Made by a program: the position numbers and the translations under genes
The notes under the pieces: generated by a model
Told to the model about the DNA's origin: nothing
Database searches by the model: none
The model's input: the letters and a program-made list of their open reading frames with translations, nothing else
Origin: a virus
Direction: 5' to 3' (one strand)
IMG/VR virus record: IMGVR_UViG_3300020020_000103
Location: 1 to 37,959 of that record
Length of the DNA: 37,959 nucleotides
In this document: positions 1 to 8,016 of the stretch, piece by piece
Position numbering within the stretch: position 1 is the stretch's first letter
Layout of the letters: each line of letters opens with the position of its first letter

Positions 1-2
1 AT

Positions 3-530
3 GGTTACTATTCATTACAGCATGGAGAATTTACCAGGCACTATGACTTTAAACCTGACGACGTGATTATGTTTTGCGATAGCGATATGGTTTTACAACG
101 TTATTGGGTAGGATTAAGAACTTATCCATCTACTTTTTATTTAACTAATAGTTCTTTTCCACCAACTTATATCTGTAATGTTATCGAAAACATCGGCTGT
201 ACATATCCAGATTTAATCATGAGAGAGTATGATATAGATTACAAAGAAACTGAATTATGTACCTGCTTTATGATAGCCGATATAAAATCATGGAAGCTAC
301 TTTATAAGCGTGTAAAGATAAGGAAGGGGTTTTTAAGGCATTTCAACCATCATGCTACATGGCAATTGTTAATCAGTATTCTTATAAAAGCAACTTTTAA
401 CCACGAGGTTTTATCACCGGTTATTTGTTGCGCCGATTGGTATAGCGGAACACCGGCGAAATATGTAGGTGATAAATTAACGATTGGCGGGACTGATGTT
501 TATTTTAATCATACAAAATTTAAGAAATGA
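3..530 (+). CDS. Glycosyltransferase-like protein, 5' partial
   Basis: The reading frame is open from the first full codon at position 3, so the true start lies before the window; the GTG at 63 is internal. The visible part contains a DVIMFCDSDMV segment, which resembles the DxD metal and nucleotide-sugar binding motif of GT-A fold glycosyltransferases. Later it has Trp, Tyr and Cys-rich stretches (CCADWYSGTP). By analogy it would transfer a sugar from a nucleotide-sugar donor. It is followed by other sugar-related genes, so it is probably part of an accessory surface- or glycan-modification block. The exact GT family is not determined. Confidence 0.55.
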   Translation, partial: GYYSLQHGEFTRHYDFKPDDVIMFCDSDMVLQRYWVGLRTYPSTFYLTNSSFPPTYICNVIENIGCTYPDLIMREYDIDYKETELCTCFMIADIKSWKLLYKRVKIRKGFLRHFNHHATWQLLISILIKATFNHEVLSPVICCADWYSGTPAKYVGDKLTIGGTDVYFNHTKFKK

Positions 531-733
531 GCACATATAGATTATTGGAACGAACAACACCAACTGGTAAAAAGCTTTATCAACTTAAATGTAAATTTCT
601 GTTCTTTTTCTGGGCAGATTGTTATATTGAAAGAACAACAGACCCGGCAGGTTATTTTCCTAGCAAGGGGGAAGCTATGGATTTTATGGATTATGTAAGT
701 CAAGATAAAGGAAAGGTTATAAAAGAAATATAG
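527..733 (+). CDS. Hypothetical 68-residue protein
   Basis: The ATG at 527 overlaps the upstream stop in an ATGA junction, which suggests translational coupling to the glycosyltransferase-like gene. The product is small and mixed in character, with an aromatic stretch (FLFFFWADCY) in the middle and a Lys-rich end. I recognise no domain. It could be a small soluble phage protein with one buried strand; the hydrophobic stretch is too short for a convincing membrane helix. Confidence 0.6.
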   Translation: MSTYRLLERTTPTGKKLYQLKCKFLFFFWADCYIERTTDPAGYFPSKGEAMDFMDYVSQDKGKVIKEI

Positions 734-734
734 T

Positions 735-1394
735 ATGTCAGAAAAATGCAATATCATAAAGGCCGAGCCATTAGTTACACAGTCTATTTATAGCGGACCT
801 GTTCAGCAGTTTGAGGAAAAGATAGCGGCTTTCTTTGGTGCTCCTTATGCGGTGGCGGTTGATAGCTGTACGCATGGTTTAGAGTTGTGTTTAAGGTACA
901 CAAAAGCCCACACAATACTATGCCCCAAAAGAACTTATTTATCAATTCCAACGCTTGCAAACAAACTTAACATTAAACTACGTTGGGCGGATTGGCAATG
1001 GAAAGATTTGTATTGTATATCTGGAATTGAATATAACACTGTTAATATTTTTGATGCGGCGGTGTTATGGAGGCAAAACAGTTACCTATCCGGTTCTTTC
1101 ATGTGCCTTTCCTTCCAATACCAAAAGCATTTAAGTTTAGGCCGTGGCGGTATGATATTATGCGATAATAAAGAGGCGGCTACACAATTAAAGAAGATGA
1201 GTTATGACGGACGGTTACCTAATATCCCGTGGCGTGAACAGAATATTGACACGATGGGTTATCATTATTACATGACACCAGAAACTGCCCAATTAGGATT
1301 AGATAAACTAGACAAGGCTATTGCAACAGAGCCGAGGCAATGGACCGTAAACGATTGGCCGGATTTAACACAAATGGAAATATTTAAAAAGTAA
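735..1394 (+). CDS. DegT/DnrJ/EryC1-type aminotransferase, short form
   Basis: This 219-residue protein resembles the PLP-dependent nucleotide-sugar aminotransferases (DegT family). Near residues 21-50 it has the family's typical start, GPVQQFEEKIAAFFGA, followed by a VDSCTHGLEL cofactor-pocket loop. D107 in NIFDAA matches the Asp that contacts the pyridine nitrogen. The SFQYQKHLSLGRGGMI segment carries K131, the expected Schiff-base lysine. Family members are usually about 370-400 residues; here most of the C-terminal domain is missing and the protein ends soon after the MTPETAQLGLDKL helix. Catalytic residues are kept, so it may be active in a reduced form or act only with a partner. It lies in a run of sugar-related genes. 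Confidence 0.8.
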   Translation: MSEKCNIIKAEPLVTQSIYSGPVQQFEEKIAAFFGAPYAVAVDSCTHGLELCLRYTKAHTILCPKRTYLSIPTLANKLNIKLRWADWQWKDLYCISGIEYNTVNIFDAAVLWRQNSYLSGSFMCLSFQYQKHLSLGRGGMILCDNKEAATQLKKMSYDGRLPNIPWREQNIDTMGYHYYMTPETAQLGLDKLDKAIATEPRQWTVNDWPDLTQMEIFKK

Positions 1395-1410
1395 CTAAAA
1401 ACTAAATTAT

Positions 1411-1653
1411 ATGGATTTTGGATCAGCATTTTCAGCAATAAAAGACGCCACTTTAACGAAAGTGGAAAATAGTAATAAAAAAGGGATGAGGCTGCCAGCA
1501 TGGAGCGAAGATGTTATAATTCGTGTGCAGAAACCTGATGAACATAGTAAAATGACCGCTCCGTATTTGTACGTTGAAAGCCGTTTTGGTAAAGTGCCGT
1601 GGAAAGAAACAATGATTGAATTATTTTCTGATAAATGGGAACTTGTAGCATGA
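1411..1653 (+). CDS. DUF2829 / Tad2-like protein (candidate anti-Thoeris)
   Basis: This 80-residue protein matches the DUF2829 pattern as I know it. It starts MDFGSAFSAIK, has a central strand (DVIIRVQ), then PDEHSKMTAPYLYV, a VPW turn, and ends FSDKWELV. Some phage members of this family, called Tad2, bind the signalling nucleotide made by the ThsB TIR protein and so block bacterial Thoeris defence. Many other DUF2829 proteins are untested, so anti-defence activity here is an inference from the family. The N-terminal half, which usually has a K(V/A)xRxGWNGK stretch, is divergent (VENSNKKGMRLPAW). Its stop overlaps the next start (ATGA). Confidence 0.75.
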   Translation: MDFGSAFSAIKDATLTKVENSNKKGMRLPAWSEDVIIRVQKPDEHSKMTAPYLYVESRFGKVPWKETMIELFSDKWELVA

Positions 1654-2483
1654 AAAAAGCATTTATAACTGGCATTACGGGAATGGATGGGAGCCACTTA
1701 ACCGAATACCTATTAAGTTTAGGTTATACCGTTCATGGCATCATGCGCCGTCATTCAGTAAGCGAAACACAGGACAGCAGGATAGCAAACCTTAATATAA
1801 AGACCTATTATGGCGACCTGTTAGACCAAAGTAGTTTAGAAAGGCTACTAACCGACATACAGCCTGACGAGATTTACAACCTGGCAGCGCAATCACATGT
1901 AAGAGTGAGTTTTGAAATACCTCAATTTACCTGTCTTACTAATTCAATCGGGGTGCTTAATATTTTGGAAGCGTATCGCAAATGCTGCCCGCATGCTAAA
2001 TTCTACCAAGCCTCATCTAGTGAAATGTTTGGCAGTAGTGTAGATGCAGACGGCTTCCAGCAAAAAATATGTAAAGCTGCCGTAAGGATTAAACTAGGTC
2101 TGCAGGATAAGTTAGAATTGGGTAATACTAATTCTTATCGTGATTTTGGGCACAGTAAAGATTACGTGAGAGCCATGCATCTTATTTTACAACAAGATTA
2201 TGCAAAGAATTATGTTGTAGCAACAGGGATTACAAAAAGCATTTATGATGTGGTTGATTATGTTTTCGATAAACTTAATCTTTCAATTACAGATCACCTT
2301 GTGATTGACGATAAACACAAACGGCCAAATGAGTTGGATTATTTAAAAGGGGATAGTAGCAGAATCAGGGCGCTAGGGTGGAAGCCTGAGTACACCTTTG
2401 AAACGCTAATGGATGATATGCTCTTGCATTGGCAGAATTATTACGAATCAACAACTAACGCGACGGCAGCAACATTTTACTAA
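1650..2483 (+). CDS. GDP-mannose 4,6-dehydratase-like protein lacking the YxxxK segment
   Basis: An extended SDR epimerase/dehydratase very close to Gmd. It has the NAD-binding GITGMDGSHL glycine motif at residues 8-17, YYGDLLD, the YNLAAQSHVRVSF signature at about 76-88, and FYQASSSEMFG at 118-128. Family members then have about 60 residues with the catalytic PYxxxK pair and the NHESPRRG substrate loop. Here the sequence jumps from SSVDADGFQQ straight to KICKAAVRIKLGLQDK, so the active-site Tyr and Lys are gone although the frame is intact. Length is 277 residues against roughly 340-370 normally. It may bind nucleotide sugar without catalysis, or be decaying. I chose the ATG at 1650, which overlaps the previous stop, over the in-frame ATG at 1635. 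Confidence 0.85.
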   Translation: MKKAFITGITGMDGSHLTEYLLSLGYTVHGIMRRHSVSETQDSRIANLNIKTYYGDLLDQSSLERLLTDIQPDEIYNLAAQSHVRVSFEIPQFTCLTNSIGVLNILEAYRKCCPHAKFYQASSSEMFGSSVDADGFQQKICKAAVRIKLGLQDKLELGNTNSYRDFGHSKDYVRAMHLILQQDYAKNYVVATGITKSIYDVVDYVFDKLNLSITDHLVIDDKHKRPNELDYLKGDSSRIRALGWKPEYTFETLMDDMLLHWQNYYESTTNATAATFY

Positions 2484-2484
2484 T

Positions 2485-2985
2485 ATGGAAATATGGAAGG
2501 ACATACCCGGTTTAGAGGGTAAATACAAGGTGTCAAACTACGGAAGAATAAAGTCTATCAGGACAAAGCCTCAAAGGGTTAGGTATGGGAGAGTGTATAA
2601 GCCGGAAATTATAAGATTACTTAGTTGTGACGAAAGGGGGTATAAGCAAACATGTTTGTCTATAAGGGGTAAACAGAAAACATACAAGGTTCACAAATTA
2701 GTTTGGGATGCATTCGGAGAAGGAAAAAGGAATGGCAGGACAATAACGGTCGATCATATTGACGGCATCAAGTCTAATAATCATATTGATAATTTACAGT
2801 TACTCTCCAACAGGGATAATAAAATAAAAGGTGTAAAAAGAGATGGCATCCCAACAGGAGCGTTTCTCTCTGGTAAGAAATGGTATGCGAAAATTTACAT
2901 TAACGGCAAGTATAAACATCTAGGCGCTTTTGTTACGATGGATGAGGCAGGCGATGCATATTTAAAAGCGAAAGAGAGTTTATGA
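2485..2985 (+). CDS. NUMOD4-HNH homing endonuclease with AP2-like domain
   Basis: This 166-residue protein is a free-standing HNH endonuclease typical of phages. Residues 1-45 (MEIWKDIPGLEGKYKVSNYG) are a NUMOD4 DNA-binding module. Residues 70-115 hold the HNH core, including VDHIDGIKSNNHIDNLQLL and SNRDN. Residues 122-166 (SGKKWYAKIYINGKYKHLG) resemble an AP2/integrase-type DNA-binding domain. Such proteins cut cognate sites lacking the gene and spread by repair. The ATG at 2485 is preferred because the domain begins there; the frame extends upstream to 2413 only by overlapping the dehydratase gene. Its insertion splits the sugar-gene block. It overlaps the next start (ATGA). Confidence 0.9.
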   Translation: MEIWKDIPGLEGKYKVSNYGRIKSIRTKPQRVRYGRVYKPEIIRLLSCDERGYKQTCLSIRGKQKTYKVHKLVWDAFGEGKRNGRTITVDHIDGIKSNNHIDNLQLLSNRDNKIKGVKRDGIPTGAFLSGKKWYAKIYINGKYKHLGAFVTMDEAGDAYLKAKESL

Positions 2986-3623
2986 ATAAAGTTTGTTTTA
3001 CAGCAATTTTCGGCGATTATGAAGAATTGAAGACCCCTAGTGTTCCGCAAACAGGATTCGATTTTATTTGTTTCACCGACCAACCCCTAAAAAGCGATGT
3101 CTGGAAAATAATTCAAATCAAACCGGACCTACCTAGTCAGAGAATGGCGAGAATGGTTAAAATATTGCCGCATGTATTTTTACCTCAGTACGAATACACT
3201 TTTTGGCTTGACGCAAGCTTTCAAATAAATATCGACCTTAATTTATTTTGGAATAAGTATTTTAAAGCAAGTTTATCAGCTCCGGCACACCCGATTAGGA
3301 ATTGTGTTTACCGGGAGATTGCTAGTTGTATCGCAAATAAAAGAGGTGATGAAGAGCAGTTAAGAAATCAGGAGTTAGTTTATAAACGTGAAAATATTCC
3401 CGCTTTTAACGGCATAATCACAAGCGGGGTATTAATGAGGCAAAAAACACCGGCCTGTATTAAGTATTGTGATGATTGGTGGGAAGAGTTAAGCAAACAT
3501 TCTGCCCGTGATCAGGTAGCTTTTGCGAAAATTAGCGTAAATTGGCAGTACAATACTTTTGTATGGGATTATAGTCAAAGCAAAGAACTAAAGTATTACA
3601 AGCACTATCACAAAAGGCATTAA
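2982..3623 (+). CDS. DUF616/TOD1-like glycosyltransferase
   Basis: This 213-residue protein resembles the DUF616 (TOD1/MUCI70-like) family. It begins VCFTAIFGDYEELKTP with FICFTDQP shortly after. It has the YTFWLDAS motif near residues 72-79, where the Asp is the usual metal-binding position, and HPIRNCVYREIASCI. The end, ARDQVAFAK, is also typical. Family members act or are predicted to act as glycosyltransferases. It is the second GT-like gene in the block before the terminase, so it likely works on host surface glycans or on phage structures; the acceptor is unknown. Confidence 0.75.
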   Translation: MNKVCFTAIFGDYEELKTPSVPQTGFDFICFTDQPLKSDVWKIIQIKPDLPSQRMARMVKILPHVFLPQYEYTFWLDASFQINIDLNLFWNKYFKASLSAPAHPIRNCVYREIASCIANKRGDEEQLRNQELVYKRENIPAFNGIITSGVLMRQKTPACIKYCDDWWEELSKHSARDQVAFAKISVNWQYNTFVWDYSQSKELKYYKHYHKRH

Positions 3624-3625
3624 TT

Positions 3626-3805
3626 ATGTCAGAAGATAAAAAAATAGAATGGGTTAAGCCAAGTAAAGACAACTTACCTCCCCCTTATGAGTATGTGTCT
3701 GTAAAAGACGAGGGTGGTGCGCAATGGCATTCTTATGTTTATCCAAGCGGAGAATGGATGTTTAATAAAACTCCTGCTTTTTGGTGTAAAATTAAACGTC
3801 ACTAA
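3626..3805 (+). CDS. Hypothetical 59-residue protein
   Basis: A short complete frame starts at the ATG two bases after the preceding stop and ends directly before the next ATG (3806), so it fits the operon spacing exactly. It is rich in Trp, Tyr and Pro (LPPPYEYVSV, GAQWHSYVYPSGEWMF), which suggests a compact beta fold. No family is recognised. Confidence 0.6.
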   Translation: MSEDKKIEWVKPSKDNLPPPYEYVSVKDEGGAQWHSYVYPSGEWMFNKTPAFWCKIKRH

Positions 3806-4033
3806 ATGAATCTAGGGTTAGGCATATCATTTGTTTTTAACCAGGAAGAACCGGACGGCTCATTTTGTACCCAATGTAACCATTTAATAGTAACAAAAAT
3901 CAATCATCTTTTTGTTAGCGTAGATGATAACAGCGAGTTAGGATTTGAATTAATTAAAACGAAAATAAAACTTTGTGAACCTTGTAAAATAGAATATGAA
4001 TCACACTCAATTGATCAACCATCTGATAAGTAA
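3806..4033 (+). CDS. Small CxxC/CxxC zinc-ribbon-like protein
   Basis: The 75-residue product has two cysteine pairs, CTQC near residue 21 and CEPC near residue 57, spaced as in a small zinc ribbon. This is inferred only from the Cys pattern. The start abuts the previous stop, and the 3' end overlaps the next gene by 38 bases in another frame. The function is unknown; such ribbons often bind nucleic acid or protein partners. Confidence 0.6.
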   Translation: MNLGLGISFVFNQEEPDGSFCTQCNHLIVTKINHLFVSVDDNSELGFELIKTKIKLCEPCKIEYESHSIDQPSDK

Positions 4034-4571
4034 ACATAATCTTAAGTCTTACCTTGAAATTGGCGTAAATCATCCTGCTAATAATCTGAATAAAATTAGG
4101 TGTAATGATAAAACAGGGGTTGATCCTGCAATTGATTTTATCGGAGTGGAAAGGTGTACTTCAGATAATTTCTTTGAGCACGGCCCGCAAAGAACATTTG
4201 ATTTAATTTTCATTGATGGCTTACACCATGCCGACCAAGTAAAAAGAGATTTTGAAAACTCTTTACGTTGTTTAAACGATGGCGGGTTTATTGTCATACA
4301 CGACTGTTTACCAGAAGATGAAATTACTACATGTGTGCCGAGGGGTAATCAAAAGATGTGGCATGGCGATGTTTACAAATTCTGCATGACGTTAAAGAGT
4401 TATAGCGGCATTGATTTTATTACATACGACTTTGATAACGGATGTTGTGTGGTATGGGAGGATGAAGCAAAAAAAGGTAGTTTGTTGTATCAGGGGCCAT
4501 TTAATTGGACAAATTATAAAACAATTGGCAAAGAATTAATGAACGTAAGGAATGAGCCAGTTACAATTTGA
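3996..4571 (+). CDS. Class I SAM-dependent methyltransferase (Methyltransf_24-like)
   Basis: This 191-residue protein has the Rossmann methyltransferase layout. SYLEIGVNHPANNL is motif I, with an acidic residue followed by Gly. FDLIFIDGLHHADQV is the motif around the strand-4 Asp. The LNDGGFIVIHDCLP segment is typical of the Methyltransf_24 group, often found in sugar-modification clusters. It is downstream of glycosyltransferase-like and sugar-nucleotide genes, so methylation of a sugar or small molecule is plausible, but the substrate is not shown. Both ends overlap neighbours (3996-4033 and 4552-4571). Confidence 0.8.
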   Translation: MNHTQLINHLISKHNLKSYLEIGVNHPANNLNKIRCNDKTGVDPAIDFIGVERCTSDNFFEHGPQRTFDLIFIDGLHHADQVKRDFENSLRCLNDGGFIVIHDCLPEDEITTCVPRGNQKMWHGDVYKFCMTLKSYSGIDFITYDFDNGCCVVWEDEAKKGSLLYQGPFNWTNYKTIGKELMNVRNEPVTI

Positions 4572-5913
4572 CACCAAAGGTAATTTAAAGCAAAAGGAAG
4601 TAGCCCGGCTATGGATTGATAAAACTACCAGCGATATAGTTTACGGAGGCTCTAAAGGGTCTGGAAAATCGTTTCTAGGGGTATCATTGATATTTGGCGA
4701 TGCGCTAATGTACCCAGGCACCCATTATTTTATTGCCAGGGTATCCTTAACTAACATACGAAAATTTACCATCCCATCTATTATGGAGGTTTTTGGTATT
4801 TGGGGAATTACGCCTGAGTATTACAAATACAACGGACAAGATAATTTCTATGAACTACACAACGGTAGCCGGGTTTATTTATTAGATGCTGCACCTCAGC
4901 CTAGAGATGAATTATATATGCGTTTTGGGTCCATGCAAATGACTAGGGGGTGGCTGGAAGAATCAGGGGAATTTCAAGAGGCTGCGAAAAATAACTTATC
5001 CGCATCGATTGGCCGGTGGAAAAATGATGTTTACGGTTTAAGCCCGAAACTTTTGCAAACTTGCAACCCATCAAAGAATTACCTATACCGCGACTATTAC
5101 AGGAAAAAGAAGGATGGTGTTTTAGAAGATTGGAAAGCGTTTGTACAGGCATTGCCACAGGATAACAAGTGTTTACCTGCCGGGTATTTAGAAAACTTAA
5201 ATCGGATATTAAGCCAGACGCAAAAACAAAGGCTACTGCACGGCGATTGGGAATTTGACGATGCTGCAGATATATTAATTGATTATGAAAAGATTTTAGA
5301 TTGCTTTACTAATAGCCATGTAGAGCCAGGTAGAAAATGTATCACGGCGGATTTGGCACGTTTAGGAGGGGATAAGATTGTAAAAGTAGAATGGGATGGA
5401 TTTAGGGCTAAAGTAGAATGGTGGCAGCGTGAAGGGTTAGACGTTACCGGTAAGAGGCTTGAGCAGGCAAGATTAAAAATGGGTATCGGTAAAAGTGATG
5501 TACTGTGTGATGAGGATGGTTTAGGGGGTGGCGTAGTAGATTATGAAAAGTTTAAAGGCTTTGTAAATAACAGCAGTCCTTTACCTTCACCAGATGGTAA
5601 CCTTGACGACAAGGGGCAACCGATAAAAGAGAACTATGACCATCTGAAAAGCCAGTGTAGTTTTAGGATGGCAAATAGAATCAATAAAAATGGTGTATAT
5701 TTACAATGCGATCCTGATATTCGCCAATTGATTATTGAGGAGATGGAACAAGTCAGGCAAAAAAATTTAGACAGCGACCTAAAAAAAGGAGTTATGCCAA
5801 AAGATAAAATAAAAGAAATCTTAGGCAGGAGCCCTGATTTTTGGGACGCTATTATGATGCGTGAATTTTTTGAGTTGAAGCCTGTACGGACATTTGCAGA
5901 TGCAGACTATTAA
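4552..5913 (+). CDS. terL: Terminase large subunit
   Basis: This is the motor and nuclease that packages phage DNA into proheads. The ATPase half has the Walker A GGSKGSGKS at residues 32-40, a Walker B-like TRGWLEESGEF near 131-141, and the coupling motif LLQTCNPSKNYLY around 168-178. The nuclease half starts near 262 with CITADLARLGGDK, where D267 is the expected first metal ligand, followed by VLCDEDGLGGG and SPDFWDAIMM near the end. The 453-residue length is normal for the family. No small terminase subunit is evident directly upstream. It is followed by the portal gene after 18 bases. Confidence 0.95.
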   Translation: MSQLQFDTKGNLKQKEVARLWIDKTTSDIVYGGSKGSGKSFLGVSLIFGDALMYPGTHYFIARVSLTNIRKFTIPSIMEVFGIWGITPEYYKYNGQDNFYELHNGSRVYLLDAAPQPRDELYMRFGSMQMTRGWLEESGEFQEAAKNNLSASIGRWKNDVYGLSPKLLQTCNPSKNYLYRDYYRKKKDGVLEDWKAFVQALPQDNKCLPAGYLENLNRILSQTQKQRLLHGDWEFDDAADILIDYEKILDCFTNSHVEPGRKCITADLARLGGDKIVKVEWDGFRAKVEWWQREGLDVTGKRLEQARLKMGIGKSDVLCDEDGLGGGVVDYEKFKGFVNNSSPLPSPDGNLDDKGQPIKENYDHLKSQCSFRMANRINKNGVYLQCDPDIRQLIIEEMEQVRQKNLDSDLKKGVMPKDKIKEILGRSPDFWDAIMMREFFELKPVRTFADADY

Positions 5914-5931
5914 GTTTAAAATCCAGTATTG

Positions 5932-7236
5932 ATGCAGTTAATATCTAACAAAAAATGGGACACTTTGCAACTAGAAATAAAGGCTTTGCAAAGTAATAAT
6001 TTAGCAAACGCCTTTCGTTATTTCACATCGCAAATCTTCCCGCATTGGGCTGTAGTAAAAGAGTTAGACGCATATCAAACGATTGATGATATTTACTCAG
6101 TTGTGAAAAAACTAGCAACCGCATCGGCATTAATCCCCTTCTATGCTTACGATAAAGCCAAAGATACTGACTTACCCGACACAGATAAATTATACACCTT
6201 TTTAGATACACTGGATTTCGAACAAAAAGAAATCCTTTACACCTTCCTTTATTTACAAGGGGAGGTTTTTGCATATAAAAACATTATCGAAGAGGGGATT
6301 AATAAAGGAGCCAGTAAGCTTACTTTTTTAAACCCGTCAAAAGTTACCTTAGCCCTTACAAACGATTTTCCAATAGAGATAGCCGGGTTTAAATATGACG
6401 ATCCTCAAAGCGGAATTACTAAAGATATTAGCGTAGAGGAAATGGTGTTTATTAAGCTACCAAACCCGTCGGCTAGTAAAGATGAAGAATGGAGAGGGCT
6501 TTCACCTATCAAGGTTTTAGCTCAGCGTTTAACAAGGGTGCAAAGTGGATTAGATGTGACCGTAGCACAATTACAAAACGGTGGTGTACCTGGGATTGTA
6601 TTCGATAAAACGCCAGGTTTAGAAGCCGGGGCAGTAAGTACAAGGCGTGACAATTTCGGGCGGTTTATTCGTAACAAGGATAATAAAGGCGCTCCATATT
6701 TCTCAGCTAATGATCTTGGTTATATCGCACTAGGAACCACGTTAGCGGATATGGATGTAGCAGCTTTAGCAAATATCGACTTTGATAAAATCTGTAACGC
6801 TTACGGGGTTAGCTCGGTCCTGTTCAATAATAAATCAGCCAGCACAGAAAGTAACGTGCAGGAAATGGTAAAGGAAATGTACACCAACACCATTATTCCA
6901 AACGTTTACCGGGTAGAAGGGGCTTTAAATAAATATGTAGTCCCCGACATCCAAACAAAAGGAATTATTAAATGTGACGTAAGCGAAATCGAAGCGTTAA
7001 AAGAAGATCAAACCAAATTAGTTACCGCGTTAAAAGATGCATGGTGGTTAACAGGTAATGAGAAACGGGAGCGCATGGAATACGATCAGGATATAGCTGT
7101 TGAAGAAATGGATAGATACCTTGTACCTTCAGGAGTAATGTTAATTGAGGATTTAAGTATAGTTGTTGATGAAGTACTCAACTCAGCAGGAGATTATTTA
7201 GCACCGGTTAAACCATTAAAACAAGCCAATGGATGA
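5932..7236 (+). CDS. Portal protein, HK97 family
   Basis: The product (434 residues from the ATG at 5932; a TTG codon lies one codon earlier) has the layout of HK97-like portals. An N-terminal helical part is followed by EMVFIKLPNPSASKDEEWRGLSPIKVLAQ, then VTVAQLQNGGVPGIVF, and a stem region with VSSVLFNNKSASTESN. It should form the dodecameric ring at the capsid vertex that DNA and the tail connect to. Position between terminase and MuF-type gene supports this. The last codons overlap the next small gene at 7229. Confidence 0.93.
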   Translation: MQLISNKKWDTLQLEIKALQSNNLANAFRYFTSQIFPHWAVVKELDAYQTIDDIYSVVKKLATASALIPFYAYDKAKDTDLPDTDKLYTFLDTLDFEQKEILYTFLYLQGEVFAYKNIIEEGINKGASKLTFLNPSKVTLALTNDFPIEIAGFKYDDPQSGITKDISVEEMVFIKLPNPSASKDEEWRGLSPIKVLAQRLTRVQSGLDVTVAQLQNGGVPGIVFDKTPGLEAGAVSTRRDNFGRFIRNKDNKGAPYFSANDLGYIALGTTLADMDVAALANIDFDKICNAYGVSSVLFNNKSASTESNVQEMVKEMYTNTIIPNVYRVEGALNKYVVPDIQTKGIIKCDVSEIEALKEDQTKLVTALKDAWWLTGNEKRERMEYDQDIAVEEMDRYLVPSGVMLIEDLSIVVDEVLNSAGDYLAPVKPLKQANG

Positions 7237-7390
7237 ACAACTCGAAAAGGTAATATGTAAGGCTTTACCCTTACCGTCATGCCCGCAAAAAGCTGAAGCG
7301 ATTAAACTTACCCGCGTCTGGCTAAAAAGGGAAATACTAAAATTATATACCCCGCAAATAAATCAAGTTGGACCTACGCAGTTAAAGTAA
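7229..7390 (+). CDS. Hypothetical 53-residue protein overlapping the portal gene
   Basis: The ATG at 7229 lies inside the last codons of the portal gene in another frame and opens a 53-codon ORF rich in Lys and Leu (KALPLPSCPQKAEAIKL). Coupling to portal translation is likely. It ends at 7390, overlapping the 3' end of a convergent minus-strand gene by 9 bases. No domain is recognised; it is a helical, basic small protein. Confidence 0.55.
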   Translation: MDEQLEKVICKALPLPSCPQKAEAIKLTRVWLKREILKLYTPQINQVGPTQLK

Positions 7391-7552
7391 ATCCTTTTTC
7401 TTTAGCTTGGTAATTTCTTTTCTAACCGCAACCTTTACCGGCTCCCGCCATTCTTCTTTAATCCTGAATGAAACAGTTTTCCATTCTATGCCGGATGGTT
7501 TGCGGCCAGCCCCTTCACGTTTGCCGCCCCTTTTTTCTTCTTTCCCTGTCAT
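7382..7552 (-). CDS. Small basic protein, possible DNA-binding (GRKP motif)
   Basis: A 56-codon frame starts at 7552 and shares an ATGA junction with the upstream minus-strand gene. The N-terminus is strongly basic and Gly-rich (KRGGKREGAGRKPSG), a leader often seen in phage and Bacteroidota DNA-binding proteins. It is followed by TVSFRIKEEW and a helix, a pattern close to ribbon-helix-helix proteins. That reading is an inference. It is the last gene of a four-gene leftward cassette lodged in the late operon. Confidence 0.6.
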   Translation of the reverse strand: MTGKEEKRGGKREGAGRKPSGIEWKTVSFRIKEEWREPVKVAVRKEITKLKKKDLL

Positions 7553-7761
7553 TGGTTGTGGTTTTGGTTGAAGTATTGTTCTGCATTTTTTGCAGATGAA
7601 ATCATTTTACCGCCATCTACCCAAGCATCTATTATCTGCTGCTTTTCCAGTTCAAGCAGCTGCTCAATTCTATATCTTATAGAACGGAGATCGTTATCAA
7701 TCTCGCCTTCCCTTGCTAATCTAATAATTTCAAGTGCCTCTTTGATTGCTGTATTATTCAT
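7549..7761 (-). CDS. Hypothetical helical protein, 70 residues
   Basis: The predicted product is almost entirely helical and charged (KEALEIIRLAREGEIDND, RYRIEQLLELEKQQI). The stop overlaps the next start in the cassette (ATGA), so it is co-translated with the small basic protein. Nothing identifies its job. It could be a partner of the basic protein in a regulatory or toxin-antitoxin-like pair, but no toxin fold is seen. Confidence 0.6.
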   Translation of the reverse strand: MNNTAIKEALEIIRLAREGEIDNDLRSIRYRIEQLLELEKQQIIDAWVDGGKMISSAKNAEQYFNQNHNQ

Positions 7762-7766
7762 ATTAT

Positions 7767-8003
7767 TTATTTTAAACTGTCAATGTATTTTTGTCTTAAT
7801 TCAGGAATGGCTTTTGGATAATAAGGCCCGTCAAAAGATATTTCGCTATAACCTAAAAGAAACTTAGCAAATCCGTCCATTACTTCAATGGTTATTTCTG
7901 TACAGGATTGGGCGGCAGCATCTACAGTATTATTATCAAGATAGCCATACTTATTAACGTTTTTATTTACCGCATCTAAGTGTTTTTGTTTTATATTTTC
8001 CAT
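7767..8003 (-). CDS. Hypothetical protein, 78 residues
   Basis: Second gene of the leftward cassette. The protein is mixed alpha/beta by eye, with an N-terminal basic part and a central helix (CTEITIEVMDGFAKFLLG), ending with an aromatic segment (SFDGPYYPKAIPEL). No family is recognised. It lies 5 bases before the next gene and 13 bases after the previous one, which supports a single transcript from the promoter near 8252-8282. Confidence 0.6.
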   Translation of the reverse strand: MENIKQKHLDAVNKNVNKYGYLDNNTVDAAAQSCTEITIEVMDGFAKFLLGYSEISFDGPYYPKAIPELRQKYIDSLK

Positions 8004-8016
8004 GCATTAATTCGCT

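Noticed and set aside
1407-1697. 96-codon minus-strand ORF opposite the DUF2829 gene
   Set aside because: No motif, and it spans the junction of two well-supported plus-strand genes.
2413-2484. Upstream extension of the HNH endonuclease
   Set aside because: The NUMOD4 domain begins at the ATG at 2485, and the extension only overlaps the dehydratase gene with low-complexity sequence.
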